This document shows positions 18,246 through 28,032 of a stretch of DNA of 64,000 nucleotides, piece by piece; within the stretch, counting starts at the first letter, position 1, and each line of letters starts with the position of its first letter. Source of the DNA: Mucilaginibacter conchicola (GTDB taxonomy: Bacteria; Bacteroidota; Bacteroidia; Sphingobacteriales; Sphingobacteriaceae). The notes below the pieces were generated by a model that saw nothing but the letters and a program-made list of their open reading frames with translations, made no database searches and was not told where the DNA came from. The stretch covers positions 682,001-746,000 of the forward strand of contig NZ_QWDC01000003.1 of the NCBI RefSeq assembly GCF_003432115.1, in the 5' to 3' direction. The position numbers and the translations under genes were made by a program.

Positions 18246-19028
18246 ATGAGCGACTTTTTACGTACCCTCAATTCTTCTCTCTTCAAAAAGCTGATGATGG
18301 CTTTAACTGGTATATTCATGTGTACTTATCTTATTGTACATGTCAGCGGGAACATGACGCTGTTTGCCGGTGACGATGGCTACAGCTTCAATACCTATGC
18401 CCATTTTATGACGCACTTTCCTCCGGTGGAGGTGATCGCTTACCTGCTTTATCTGACCATAATTGTCCATGCGATCTATGCCTTGCTGCTGACGATACTG
18501 AACAGAAGGGCAAGGCCGGTGGGATATGCTGTTGTTTCGCGTTCGCCAGCGTCCTGGTCTTCAAGGAACATGGGGCTTCTCGGCAGTATCCTTTTTCTTT
18601 TTATTGTGATCCATATGGCGGATTTCTGGTATCGCTATAAATACACTGAAATAGCTTTTCGCGAATACCGAACAGACCTGATCACAGGAAAGCGTCAGGT
18701 ATCGGACTATCAACCGGCATCCCGGGAATTCGAATACGCCGTAACGCAGGAAGGCAATACGGAGATCGTGAGGACAAAGGATCTTTACATCATCGTGGCG
18801 GAGAGCTTCAAGAGCCTCTGGTACGTCATATTTTACCTGATATCGGTTGCTGTCGTTTCCTTTCACCTCCTGCATGGGTTCCAGAGCGCGTTCCAGACCA
18901 TAGGCTGGCGACATAAAAAATATACGCCGATTATCAGGTTCACAGGCACCTGGCTGTTTGCTGTCATCATTCCACTTGGATTTGCGTCCATGCCGCTGGT
19001 TTTCTATCTGAAGCATCTGCTCCGTTAA
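18246..19028 (+). CDS. Succinate dehydrogenase cytochrome b558-type subunit (orphan SdhC-like)
   Basis: A 260-residue membrane protein with five hydrophobic helices and His residues placed as the haem ligands of the b558 family (LIVHVSGN, IIVHAIYA, FIVIHMADFWYR, SFHLLHGFQSAF). The start MSDFLRTLNSSLFKKLMMAL is family-typical. In the usual operon it is followed by the flavoprotein and iron-sulfur genes. Here no sdhA or sdhB follows; the next gene is a SusC 129 bp on. It is therefore an orphan copy, perhaps a duplicate anchor for the core complex or a repurposed quinone/haem protein. It carries a polar insertion between helices 3 and 4 (about residues 135-185) that should be compared with the core homologue. 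Confidence 0.85.
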   Translation: MSDFLRTLNSSLFKKLMMALTGIFMCTYLIVHVSGNMTLFAGDDGYSFNTYAHFMTHFPPVEVIAYLLYLTIIVHAIYALLLTILNRRARPVGYAVVSRSPASWSSRNMGLLGSILFLFIVIHMADFWYRYKYTEIAFREYRTDLITGKRQVSDYQPASREFEYAVTQEGNTEIVRTKDLYIIVAESFKSLWYVIFYLISVAVVSFHLLHGFQSAFQTIGWRHKKYTPIIRFTGTWLFAVIIPLGFASMPLVFYLKHLLR

Positions 19029-19157
19029 GAGGCTTACCGGTGATCATTCGTTCGTCTTCCGGCCGGAAGGGCGGACTGAACTTCAGTTTTTCAGCCGTCT
19101 GATAAGCCGCAAAACCGACATAACTAAACTGAATTTACAACCACAATTAACTGCTGT

Positions 19158-22100
19158 ATGAAATTTTACTCGCAACACCAAATGCGGACGGTATCTCCCT
19201 TTCGCAGGTCTTTACAAGCGGCGGTCTTTGCTGCTTCGTCGGCCGCTTTATTATGTACCCAGCAAGCCTCTGCCTTCATAACTGCCGATAAACGGGCAGT
19301 CGCCGCAGAGCATCATGGGCATATCTCTTCACTCCTCCGTGCCATTACCCTCTCCGGAAAGGTCACAGATAGTAAAGGTTTGCCCTTACCCGGGGTAAGC
19401 GTGAAACTAAAAGGTACTTCGATCGGGACGGTGACGGATGTCAATGGATTTTTTAAACTCAGCCTTGAAGACGCCGGCGGGGTATTGGAATTTACGTATA
19501 TCGGTTTTGAACACAAAGAGGTCACGATCGGAAATGAAAGGACGATCAATGTGCAGCTAAACGAGCTTTCGACAAATCTCAATGAAGTGATGGTTGTCGG
19601 TTACGGCGTCCAGAAGAAAACATCGCTCACTTCATCTGTTGCAGACGTAAAAGGTACGGAACTGAGCAAAGCCCCGGTGCCCAATATTTCTAATTCGCTC
19701 GCCGGACGTGCCCCTGGTATTGTCGCGAGGCCAAATGGCGGAGTTCCGGGACAGGATAATGCCAACATCTATGTCCGCGGCATAGCTACAACCGGAAACA
19801 ACGCGGCACTGGTGGTCGTGGACGGTATTATACGTGATAATATCAGCCAGATCGATCCCAATACCATAGAGTCCGTTTCCATTCTGAAAGATGCCGCAGC
19901 TGTAGCACCTTACGGTCTCGGGGGAGCCAATGGTGTAATCCTCATAACGACAAAGCATGGAAAGTCCGGAAAGGCGTCACTGACATTGAACAGTTACTAC
20001 GGTTTTCAGCGGCCCACCGTTCAGCCGGATATGCTCAACGCCAAAGACTACATGATACTGAAAAATGAAGCTAACCTGAATTCCGGCGCCAGCCCGAATG
20101 ATCCTCCTGAATTTTCCCAGGACCTGATCAGCAATTACGACAGGCTGCATGCCGAAGATCCTGACCGTTACCCGAACAGTAACGCGCAGCGGGACCTCAT
20201 GAATATCAACCAGCCTCAGCAAAATCATAACCTGCAGTTGTCGGGCGGCAATGAAAAGTTTACTTATTATGCAGGTTTCAACTTTTTCCGGCAGTCAGGT
20301 ATCTATGATCCGCTTAGTTATAACCGGTATAACTACAATATTATGCTCGATGTCAATGCCACCGCGACAACGAAAATTACACTGTCACTTAATAATACGG
20401 TTGAAAAGAACCAGACAATGCCAAATCCGGTAGCCATATCTTATATCCCTACGAGGGCCATATATTACAGTAACGGCCTGCCCGGAGCATCCGGGGATGC
20501 ATCGCCTGCCGGCCTGCTTCAAAGCGGGAGTTACGGCAGGATATTCCGTACCCAGGCCCTTAATTCTATAGCAGTGGAACAGCAGCTTCCGTTCGTGAAG
20601 GGGCTAAGTATAAAAGGTGTATTCAGTTATGATCCCGCAACAACGGAAAACAAGGACTGGACGAGGCCGGTGAACTATTATATTTACAATACCTCGGTAA
20701 CGCCTGCGAGATTTGACCAGGTGATCAACGGGGACGGGCAGACCACGCTGGGACAGGCCTACAGTAAATCACAGAATTTTACGTACCAGGGCTATATCAA
20801 TTATCGAAATGTGTTCGGTAAAGACCATGAAGTGACTGGTCTGCTGGTTGCGGAGGCAAGACGAAATAATTTCAACAGTTTCAGCGCCTCCCGCAAAGGC
20901 TTTAACGTCGATCTCGATGAACTGAATTCCGGATCTTCAGATAAACTGAATTTCGATAACGGCGGCACCTCTTCAAGAGCGAGCCAGGTAGGTTACGTCT
21001 ACCGCTTCAATTACGCTTACAAAGGCAAATACCTGCTGGAAGCTACCGGCAGATATGATGGTCATTATTATTTCGCTCCAGGACAGCGATGGGCCTTCTT
21101 TCCGGCTTTCTCAGCGGGATGGCGGCTGTCCGAGGAAAGTTTTATCAAAGATAAACTGGAGTGGGTGGATAACCTGAAGCTGCGCGGCTCATGGGGCAAG
21201 TCAGGGAACCTGGCCGGCGGCCCGTTCCAGTACCTCACTGCGTATAACCTGTATGGCAATGCTTACGCATTCGGTAACTCAGGACTGGTGCAGGGATCAT
21301 ATATTCCTGTAGAGGCCAATCCTTACCTCACATGGGAAAAGTCCAACAAAACGGATATCGGTTTTGACGGAGCATTTTTTAAAAACAAGCTGACGGTGCA
21401 GGCCGATTATTTTTATGAAAAGAGAAACGGGATGCTGCTCAGGCCTACGATCACTGTACCTGTTGAATACGGACTGGATCTGGCAGAACAAAATGCGGGC
21501 ATAATGAGCAATAAGGGTTTTGAACTGGTTGTCGGTACCAGCCAGCGTTTCAGCAACGGACTTACGCTGAATATTTCAGGGAACATGACCTATGCGAAAA
21601 ATAAGATGATCCAGGTATTTGAAACGGATGCAACGCGCAATAACCCGAACAGAAGCAGGACAGGCCGCTCGCTCGGTACTCCGTTCGGTTACCAGGCGCT
21701 TGGTTTGTTCACATCCGCTGATGACAAAAACGGAGATGGGATCATTAATGCGGCAGATGGTTATCAGGTTAACCAATTTGATGCTACACTGCACCCCGGG
21801 GACGTTAAATATGCTGATCTGAACGGGGATGGCAAGATCGATGCAAATGATGAGACCGTTGTCGGTCATCCGCTCTATCCGCAGATGACCTACGGTTTGA
21901 ATATAACCTCTGCCTGGAAAGGTTTCGATGTCAGTTTGTTCTTCCAGGGGGCATCTCAGGCAAGTCTGAACATCCAGGGCTACCAGACCGTGCCTTTCCG
22001 GATCAATAATACCAATACTTCTTACGAATATTTCAACAATCGCTGGTCCCCGCAGAACCAGGATGCGAAATATCCGAGGGCTTATGCCTCAAAAAACACG

Positions 22101-22391
22101 AACAATACGACCAACCTGATCAACGGTGACGGCTTCGGTAATTTTTCATCATCCCTGTGGATGGCGAATACCGCTTTTCTACGTCTCAAAACGGTGGTGA
22201 TCGGGTATACCATTCCTGCCGCAATCACACAAAAAGCCGGCATCAAAAGTCTCCGTGTATATGCGACCGGACAAAATCTGTTCACCTGGAGCGGACTGGA
22301 TTTTATGGACCCCGAGACGGGATATTCCCAGCGTGAAGAGGCTTATCCTGTTATGAAGACGATCATTTTTGGCGTGAACGTTAATTTTTAA
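19158..22391 (+). CDS. SusC/RagA TonB-linked outer membrane protein
   Basis: A 1077-residue receptor without an STN domain. A long export signal is followed by the carboxypeptidase-D regulatory-like domain (LSGKVTDSKGLPLPGVSVKL), then NEVMVVGYGVQKK, the plug (SILKDAAAVAPYGLGGANGV) and the barrel, ending FGVNVNF. A calcium-loop-like motif (DLNGDGKIDANDETVVG) is present in an extracellular segment, as in many SusC proteins. It should import a ligand captured by the SusD encoded 13 bp downstream. With no STN domain, it is not expected to signal through a FecR/sigma pair. The substrate is unknown; the nearest glycosidase is the GH3 gene 2.8 kb to the left on the other strand. Confidence 0.95.
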   Translation: MKFYSQHQMRTVSPFRRSLQAAVFAASSAALLCTQQASAFITADKRAVAAEHHGHISSLLRAITLSGKVTDSKGLPLPGVSVKLKGTSIGTVTDVNGFFKLSLEDAGGVLEFTYIGFEHKEVTIGNERTINVQLNELSTNLNEVMVVGYGVQKKTSLTSSVADVKGTELSKAPVPNISNSLAGRAPGIVARPNGGVPGQDNANIYVRGIATTGNNAALVVVDGIIRDNISQIDPNTIESVSILKDAAAVAPYGLGGANGVILITTKHGKSGKASLTLNSYYGFQRPTVQPDMLNAKDYMILKNEANLNSGASPNDPPEFSQDLISNYDRLHAEDPDRYPNSNAQRDLMNINQPQQNHNLQLSGGNEKFTYYAGFNFFRQSGIYDPLSYNRYNYNIMLDVNATATTKITLSLNNTVEKNQTMPNPVAISYIPTRAIYYSNGLPGASGDASPAGLLQSGSYGRIFRTQALNSIAVEQQLPFVKGLSIKGVFSYDPATTENKDWTRPVNYYIYNTSVTPARFDQVINGDGQTTLGQAYSKSQNFTYQGYINYRNVFGKDHEVTGLLVAEARRNNFNSFSASRKGFNVDLDELNSGSSDKLNFDNGGTSSRASQVGYVYRFNYAYKGKYLLEATGRYDGHYYFAPGQRWAFFPAFSAGWRLSEESFIKDKLEWVDNLKLRGSWGKSGNLAGGPFQYLTAYNLYGNAYAFGNSGLVQGSYIPVEANPYLTWEKSNKTDIGFDGAFFKNKLTVQADYFYEKRNGMLLRPTITVPVEYGLDLAEQNAGIMSNKGFELVVGTSQRFSNGLTLNISGNMTYAKNKMIQVFETDATRNNPNRSRTGRSLGTPFGYQALGLFTSADDKNGDGIINAADGYQVNQFDATLHPGDVKYADLNGDGKIDANDETVVGHPLYPQMTYGLNITSAWKGFDVSLFFQGASQASLNIQGYQTVPFRINNTNTSYEYFNNRWSPQNQDAKYPRAYASKNTNNTTNLINGDGFGNFSSSLWMANTAFLRLKTVVIGYTIPAAITQKAGIKSLRVYATGQNLFTWSGLDFMDPETGYSQREEAYPVMKTIIFGVNVNF

Positions 22392-22404
22392 ACACTGATT
22401 AATC

Positions 22405-24216
22405 ATGAAAACTATCAACATAAAAATATTTTCCTGCAGCGTGCTGCTTGTTTTATCTGGCGTTTCCATTACGTCGTGCAAAAAATTTCTTGATAATGAA
22501 CCGCGAAATTCTGTGACGGATGCTGTTCAGTGGAAAGATGAGTCCAGCGCGAATACCTTTCTTAACGATATTTATGGTCAGCTCAATAATCTCAATAACA
22601 CGCCCGACCCATTGGACAGCTTTACAGACGACAATGACGGCGGTCCTTACTGGAAATCCTGGAGATGGAAACAAGGGATCATCGGTCCGAGTGTGGAGGA
22701 CGGAACCCCGCAGAATAACGACGGTGACGCAGGCAGCTACCAGGACTGGGGTTCTGTCTATGTCAGGATCCGCCGCTGCAATACATTTATCCAGAAGATC
22801 AACGAAAATGCTGCGAATTTCTCCGAAAGCTACCGTAAAAAACGTATCGATGAGGCCCGCTTTCTGAGGGCGTTCTTTTATACCTATCTCTGGATGCATG
22901 TCGGCGGCGTTCCTGTCATCACGGAACCCCTGGACAGAAACACCAATGATCCGTCACAGCTTTATCGCTCCAGAAATACCTTCGAGGAGACTTTCAGCTT
23001 TATTGATTCAGAACTTGAGTCGATCGTCAGTAATAAAAACCTGGAAGTGAAATACAACGGCGGCAACGCCGATGCCGGCAGGGCGACCTTAGGTGCCGCG
23101 CTGGCACTGAAAGGCTGGATAGAACTTTTTGCAGCCAGCCCGGCGTTCAATACATCCTCGCCTCCGATGGGCGGAGACCCGAACAAGTTTTACAGCTTTG
23201 GAAATGTAAAAGCTGATCTGTATGCAAAAGCTGCTGCCACAAACAAGAAATTCCTGACCGAATTCGGCAGTTACAGCCTTTATCCGGACCTGACAACATT
23301 CTGGACGGAAGGTACGGAATACAATACGGAAGTGATCTGGGACCGCCAGGCGGTAGGAAATACAGGAGGCTCTGTCGGCAGCGATTATATACTTTTCGGC
23401 GGTCCTGTTTATATTCTCGGACAGTATTTTACCTGGGGGAACTATTGTCCGACCCAGGAACTTGTTGATGCCTTTCGCATGGAAAACGGCTTGCCGATCA
23501 CTGACCCGAGGTCAGGTTATGATCCGCAGCATCCTTATCTGAAACGGGAAAAGCGCTTTTATGATTTCATCGTTTATGACGGAGCACCTTATAAACAAAA
23601 CTGGATGACTACCACGGATACGGTTTATACCCGCATCGATAAAGTCCATCCGTCGAAAAACGAGATCGATTTCGGTTCGAGCGACGTCTCCAATACAGCT
23701 TATTACTTTAAGAAACGACTTAACCCGGACAGGCGGCCGGCCGGTGGTCGCGTTGACGGTGTAAATTATGTTTATTTTCGCCTTGCTGAGGTGCTGCTGA
23801 ACTATGCTGAAGCCGAGAATGAGGCTAATGGCCCTACACCGGAGGTGTATACTGCGCTTAATAAGATTAGACAGCGCTCAAACCTGCCTGCCATAGAAAC
23901 TGCTTATGGCGGACAAAGCCTCTCACAGCTTCAGATGCGGGAACTCATCCGGAACGAACGGCGGGTAGAGCTTTGTTTTGAGAACAAACGCTATTATGAT
24001 CTGATCCGCTGGCGGATCGCCGAAGATGTGCTGACAAAAGACCGTCATGGCATGAAGATCAGCAACACGTCTCCTGCGGATAACAGAGGCGCGTGGAAAT
24101 ACGAGATCGTGCCGCTGAACCATCCGCATGTGTTTACCGCAAAAATGTATCTTAACCCGATACCGCAGTCAGTGATCGACCAGAACCCCAATATCAAACA
24201 AAACCCGAATTATTAA
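22405..24216 (+). CDS. RagB/SusD family nutrient-uptake lipoprotein
   Basis: A 603-residue lipoprotein with lipobox ITSC and mature start CKKFLDNEPRNSVTD. Family marks include KKRIDEARFLRAFFYTYLW, the segment around LAEVLLNYAEAENEANG and the C-terminal ELIRNERRVELCFENKRYYD region. It is the surface partner of the preceding SusC, longer than the SusD at 7151 and so probably binding a different ligand. A terminator hairpin follows, so this SusCD pair forms a two-gene unit. Confidence 0.95.
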   Translation: MKTINIKIFSCSVLLVLSGVSITSCKKFLDNEPRNSVTDAVQWKDESSANTFLNDIYGQLNNLNNTPDPLDSFTDDNDGGPYWKSWRWKQGIIGPSVEDGTPQNNDGDAGSYQDWGSVYVRIRRCNTFIQKINENAANFSESYRKKRIDEARFLRAFFYTYLWMHVGGVPVITEPLDRNTNDPSQLYRSRNTFEETFSFIDSELESIVSNKNLEVKYNGGNADAGRATLGAALALKGWIELFAASPAFNTSSPPMGGDPNKFYSFGNVKADLYAKAAATNKKFLTEFGSYSLYPDLTTFWTEGTEYNTEVIWDRQAVGNTGGSVGSDYILFGGPVYILGQYFTWGNYCPTQELVDAFRMENGLPITDPRSGYDPQHPYLKREKRFYDFIVYDGAPYKQNWMTTTDTVYTRIDKVHPSKNEIDFGSSDVSNTAYYFKKRLNPDRRPAGGRVDGVNYVYFRLAEVLLNYAEAENEANGPTPEVYTALNKIRQRSNLPAIETAYGGQSLSQLQMRELIRNERRVELCFENKRYYDLIRWRIAEDVLTKDRHGMKISNTSPADNRGAWKYEIVPLNHPHVFTAKMYLNPIPQSVIDQNPNIKQNPNY

Positions 24217-24224
24217 CTCAAGTG

Positions 24225-24266
24225 ACAGGTGACCGTCTTTTGCGGACGGCGCCTGTATTTTTAATT
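24225..24266 (+). terminator. Rho-independent terminator after the second SusCD pair
   Basis: Arms ACAGG-tga-CCGTC and GACGG-c-GCCTGT form a bulged stem with a TTTTGC-type loop, followed by ATTTTTAATTT on the + strand. The next gene starts right after it. Confidence 0.7.
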
Positions 24267-24269
24267 TAA

Positions 24270-24917
24270 ATGGTCCGAATGAACTCAGATGATTTTTTAC
24301 AAACGGAATTAGCCGGCATAAATGAGGTCTTTGAAAGGCTGGAAGTCATGTTGTCGGAATATGTCGTAAACGCTCCGGGGGACAGAGAAGAAGCAGAAGA
24401 ACTCAGGCGTTCGTTCAGCGATCTCCGCGGACTCTACCAAAAGGGAAAAAGGGTATGGTTCGACCAGTACCGCCTGCTTTTTCGCAATAAGATCATGAGG
24501 CCCTCTTTAAACGGTATCAGGGGATATATCGCCATAGATCTGGACCGTATCTATAAACGCCTTTCACTTTCAGAGAAACTAATCGTCAGTAACCTCAGCA
24601 ATGACCGTTACCGCTTTCTGGTCTACAATGACCGTGAACCCGAAAGACTCCTAAGATCTATAGCAGATTGCGTAGCTGCATTTTGCAAATCTCTTTACCG
24701 TGATAAAGGGAGGACCGATCAGATATTTAACGACAGGAAAGATGCACTTTTATTTTCGTTGCCTTTAATCAGTGAAGAGAAACTGTTTCGACTGTCAGTG
24801 ACCGACAATATATTACAGTATGACATTCTATGCCAGGGTATCGATCTGATCAATTTCGATCTGCATTACCAGGCACTCAGTTGCATCGTACAGGCAGCAG
24901 AATATAAACCTGTTTGA
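24270..24917 (+). CDS. Unrecognised helical protein
   Basis: A 215-residue soluble protein with no signal peptide or membrane segment and no family I recognise. It is rich in charged helices (EEAEELRRSFSDLRGLYQKG, then LSEKLIVSNLSNDRYRFLVY). It starts directly behind the terminator of the SusCD unit; the in-frame ATG at 24279 (MNSDDFLQ) is an equally good start. Composition matches its neighbours. No function is proposed. Confidence 0.7.
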   Translation: MVRMNSDDFLQTELAGINEVFERLEVMLSEYVVNAPGDREEAEELRRSFSDLRGLYQKGKRVWFDQYRLLFRNKIMRPSLNGIRGYIAIDLDRIYKRLSLSEKLIVSNLSNDRYRFLVYNDREPERLLRSIADCVAAFCKSLYRDKGRTDQIFNDRKDALLFSLPLISEEKLFRLSVTDNILQYDILCQGIDLINFDLHYQALSCIVQAAEYKPV

Positions 24918-24983
24918 CAATGATTCCTAAACAGTTTTCCTGATCCTGAAGAATTATATCAAATCAGGATCAGGATATTCTGT

Positions 24984-25886
24984 TTACAACAAAAGCGTCC
25001 CTGTCGCTTCCTCGGCAAATTTCCAAAGCTTATTGATAAGCGCTATATCTTTTGCCGGTTCGCTCATGACAGCGGGTGCCGGATAGCCTCTCAGCTCACG
25101 TTCCCCGTCAGGACCGTAATATCCGCCTCCTTTTACAGTTTTTGCAGTTGCGGCATAAAGCGATGGTAATGCCCCCTGCCACGCAGGCATCAGTTCCCCG
25201 AGCTGTTCCAAAGCTGCGTCATAATCTGCTTTAGCCATATGGCGGGAAAGATCAGACGCCGTAACTCCGGGATGGGCCCCTACAGACAGGATATCAAGCC
25301 CTGACTTTTCAATTCTCTGCTGCAGGCCGAGCATGAACTGCAGGTCGGCAAGCTTGCTGATCGCATACTCCCTGCCGGCATCATAGTCTTTTTCCATACG
25401 GACATTATCCAGGTCGACTGATCCGGCAAACTGATGGGCCCCGCTACTAACGGTGACCACTCTTGATCCCGGAGCTTTCCTCAGGATGGGAAGCAACTGC
25501 GCTGTCAGCACGAAATGGGCAAGGAAGTTTATGCCGAACTGCTGTTCAAAGCCGTCCTCGGTTTTTCCTGCGGGCGGGGTCATCACGCCGGCATTGTTAA
25601 TGAGTATATCGAGTTTACCGGTCTTTGTGCTGATCCCTTCTGCAGCATTCTTTACCTCCCTTAACGAAGACAGGGAAAAGATAATGCTGTCAAGTCTGCC
25701 CTTTCCTCCGGCAGATAGAATGCGGTCCACCGCGTTTTCAATGCTTTCCCTGTTGCGGCCCGCGAGGATCACGTGTGCCCCTGCCTGGTACAGGGCGAGG
25801 GCTGTTTCAAAACCGATACCGGAATTGGCACCTGTAATCAGGGCGGTTTTGCCTGACTGGTCAGGCATATCGTTAGCTGTCCACAT
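24984..25886 (-). CDS. Short-chain dehydrogenase/reductase (retinol-dehydrogenase-like)
   Basis: A 300-residue SDR. I start at ATG 25886 (MWTANDMPDQSGKTALITG); the extension to 25949 is not conserved-looking. The cofactor loop is TGANSGIG, then AGRNRES favouring NADP, NNAGVM, the catalytic Ser region (VVTVSSGAHQ) and Y-A-I-S-K. The C-terminal part (GGGYYGPDGERELRGYPAPA) matches the WWOX/retinol-dehydrogenase-like branch. The substrate is unknown. An AraC regulator gene lies 79 bp upstream in the same direction and probably controls it. Confidence 0.9.
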   Translation of the reverse strand: MWTANDMPDQSGKTALITGANSGIGFETALALYQAGAHVILAGRNRESIENAVDRILSAGGKGRLDSIIFSLSSLREVKNAAEGISTKTGKLDILINNAGVMTPPAGKTEDGFEQQFGINFLAHFVLTAQLLPILRKAPGSRVVTVSSGAHQFAGSVDLDNVRMEKDYDAGREYAISKLADLQFMLGLQQRIEKSGLDILSVGAHPGVTASDLSRHMAKADYDAALEQLGELMPAWQGALPSLYAATAKTVKGGGYYGPDGERELRGYPAPAVMSEPAKDIALINKLWKFAEEATGTLLL

Positions 25887-25965
25887 AATTTTAATTTTAA
25901 GACAAAATTCGGGTATCGTTTGAAGATAAAAATAACTGCGGCAAATCAAAAGCTACGCGATCCAA

Positions 25966-26859
25966 TCATTTGGAGATCCTGAACGCTTTCGGATTTGAAC
26001 CGGTATGTTTCTTTATGAAGGAAGAGAAATGGTTCGGGTGACTGAACCCCATTGCCCAGGCGATCTCGCTCACCATCAGCTTACTGTTCTTTAAAAGAAC
26101 GGTGGCTTCACGGAGTATACGGGCATTGATCAGCTCTGTGGTGGTTTGACCGGTCACCTCTTTTAAAGCCTTATTCAGATAATTAGTATGAACCGCCAGT
26201 TTTCCGGCATAATCGGCGGGGGAGAGAAGACGGGGTTTCCGGTAACTGATATCCATATTCAGTTCTGTTTCCAGCATGCGCAGGAAAGCCGCCGTGAGCC
26301 TTTCGGATGCGTTGGATGCTTGTGGGCCGGCGGGGGCGCTCAGCATTTTCTGTGCTTCGAATATTAGTTCTGTAAGCAGGCAGCAGATCAGCTCGGAACG
26401 GTACTGATAATCACTGCAGCGTTCATCATCCATACGAAGGATGAGCGTTTCAAACTTTCCGAAATTCTCCTGCTCAAGTTCAATAACCGTATTTTCTGCG
26501 GATCTGAACGCGGGCAGGTCCTGTAAGCGGATGCCGGGGAGGAAATCTTCTGTAAAGATGCAGACGTAGCCTTCCTGTTTTTCACTGTTCCGCTCCCAGG
26601 AATAAGGCATGACGGGGTTGGTAAATACCAGTGCAGCCCGGCTGATGCCGATACTGTGCCCCGGATAGTGTATTTTACTGCTGCCTTTAACCAGGCTGAC
26701 CTTATAGTAAGAACGCCTGCTGTAGTTCAGAGGAGCTTCCGAAGTCAGCAGCATGTCTTCGATGCGAACGATATTAAAATGTGCAGGTTCATACCTTTCG
26801 CTACCGTGGCCGGCCTGAATGCTGTCGTAAAAAGAATTAAGCTTAAGTACTTTGACCAT
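25966..26859 (-). CDS. AraC family transcriptional regulator
   Basis: A 297-residue regulator. An N-terminal cupin-like sensing domain (SSKIHYPGHSIGISRAALVF) is followed by a C-terminal AraC DNA-binding domain with two helix-turn-helices (AGKLAVHTNYLNKALKEVTG; VSEIAWAMGFSHPNHFSSFI). It precedes the SDR gene and follows the esterase gene, all leftward, but a terminator after the esterase suggests its own promoter. It likely activates the SDR gene; the effector is unknown. Confidence 0.92.
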   Translation of the reverse strand: MVKVLKLNSFYDSIQAGHGSERYEPAHFNIVRIEDMLLTSEAPLNYSRRSYYKVSLVKGSSKIHYPGHSIGISRAALVFTNPVMPYSWERNSEKQEGYVCIFTEDFLPGIRLQDLPAFRSAENTVIELEQENFGKFETLILRMDDERCSDYQYRSELICCLLTELIFEAQKMLSAPAGPQASNASERLTAAFLRMLETELNMDISYRKPRLLSPADYAGKLAVHTNYLNKALKEVTGQTTTELINARILREATVLLKNSKLMVSEIAWAMGFSHPNHFSSFIKKHTGSNPKAFRISK

Positions 26860-26933
26860 GTTTGCCGGGTTTATGCACCGTACATCCGGGTGCGGTAAAA
26901 ATACTAAAACGGATCATTTAACTTTTTAAATAA

Positions 26934-26966
26934 AAACCTTGAAAGGGCTGCCCGGATAGGCAGCCC
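26934..26966 (-). terminator. Terminator after the esterase gene
   Basis: Perfect 8-bp arms GGGCTGCC and GGCAGCCC with a 6-nt loop (26945-26966) are followed on the minus strand by TTTC and then TTTTTATTT. Confidence 0.65.
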
Positions 26967-26979
26967 CGGGAACGGTTGT

Positions 26980-28032
26980 TTATTTATACAGAGCGGCTTT
27001 TATCGTGGCAGCGGCCTGCTGGATCGCGACCTTTATGGCCGGCACATCCGCGATGGGATTCAGGAGTCCGTAGTCATGGATCAAGCCACCGTATCTTGTC
27101 AGGGTTACCGGCACAGCAGCTTCATTAAGCTTGCGGGCGTAAGCTTCCCCTTCATCACGAAGGACATCATTCTCAGCTGTCTGTACCAGCGCCGGCGGCA
27201 GGCCTTTCAGCTGCTCGACAGTGGCCTGCAAGGGTGATGCATAAATTTCTTTTCTTTTTTCCGTTTCAGGCAGGTAGCTTTCCCAGAACCACTGCATCAT
27301 TTTCTTTGACAGGAAGCGGCCGTTAGCGTAAAGATTATAGGATTCTGTGTCAAAATTGGCGTCGGTCACCGGCCAGAGCATGACCTGCAGCTGTATTTTC
27401 GGGCCTTTTTTGTCTTTAGCCATCAGTGCAATGACGCCTGTCATATTACCACCGACGCTGTTACCGACAACGGCAAGGTTTTTACCGTTTACGCCGATCT
27501 CAGCCCCATGCTGTGCGACCCATTCCGTTGCGGCATAGATCTCATTGATAGCGGTAGGGTATTTAGCCTCCGGCGACCTTGAATAGTCCGGGAAAACGGC
27601 GACCGCCCCGCTTCCTGTTACCAGGTCACGTACGAGCCGTCTGTGGGTAGGGTAATCACCCAGTACCCATCCGCCGCCGTGTATAAATATAAAAACAGGA
27701 GCATTGGCTTTAATGCCTTTCGGCTTCATGATATGAAGCTTGACACTCATGCCGTTCCGGCTGATCGTTTTTTCCGTTTCGTCTACAGTCGAATAATCAA
27801 ATTTAACGGAATTCTGGGCACCTGTGAGCACATCACGGGCCTCCGGCGGGCTCAGTTGTTCGATCGGTTTTCCTCCGCCCGAGTTCAGCGCTTTAAGGAA
27901 AGGGCGGATCTCCTTCAATACCAGCGGGTCTTCTTCACCGGGATAGGGCCTTTCCTGCGCAAAGGCATGAACATGCAGGAACAACAATGCGGCAGCGGCC
28001 GCGAGACTCTTTTTGAATTTCAAAATTTTCAT
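26980..28032 (-). CDS. Exported alpha/beta hydrolase, HSL/GDXG-type esterase
   Basis: A 350-residue enzyme started at ATG 28032, giving a signal peptide (MKILKFKKSLAAAAALLF, cut after AFAQ). Catalytic features are the oxyanion HGGGW, the nucleophile elbow GNSVGG, the Asp region near AENDVLRDEGEAYA and the final His in YGGLIHDYGLL. This is the hormone-sensitive-lipase type of carboxylesterase acting on short acyl esters in the periplasm. It diverges from the catalase gene across a 378-bp region. Confidence 0.92.
   Translation of the reverse strand: MKILKFKKSLAAAAALLFLHVHAFAQERPYPGEEDPLVLKEIRPFLKALNSGGGKPIEQLSPPEARDVLTGAQNSVKFDYSTVDETEKTISRNGMSVKLHIMKPKGIKANAPVFIFIHGGGWVLGDYPTHRRLVRDLVTGSGAVAVFPDYSRSPEAKYPTAINEIYAATEWVAQHGAEIGVNGKNLAVVGNSVGGNMTGVIALMAKDKKGPKIQLQVMLWPVTDANFDTESYNLYANGRFLSKKMMQWFWESYLPETEKRKEIYASPLQATVEQLKGLPPALVQTAENDVLRDEGEAYARKLNEAAVPVTLTRYGGLIHDYGLLNPIADVPAIKVAIQQAAATIKAALYK

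Noticed and set aside
21720..21865. EF-hand-like DLNGDGKID motif as a separate calcium-binding domain
   Set aside because: This loop is a common part of SusC barrels and not a distinct domain.
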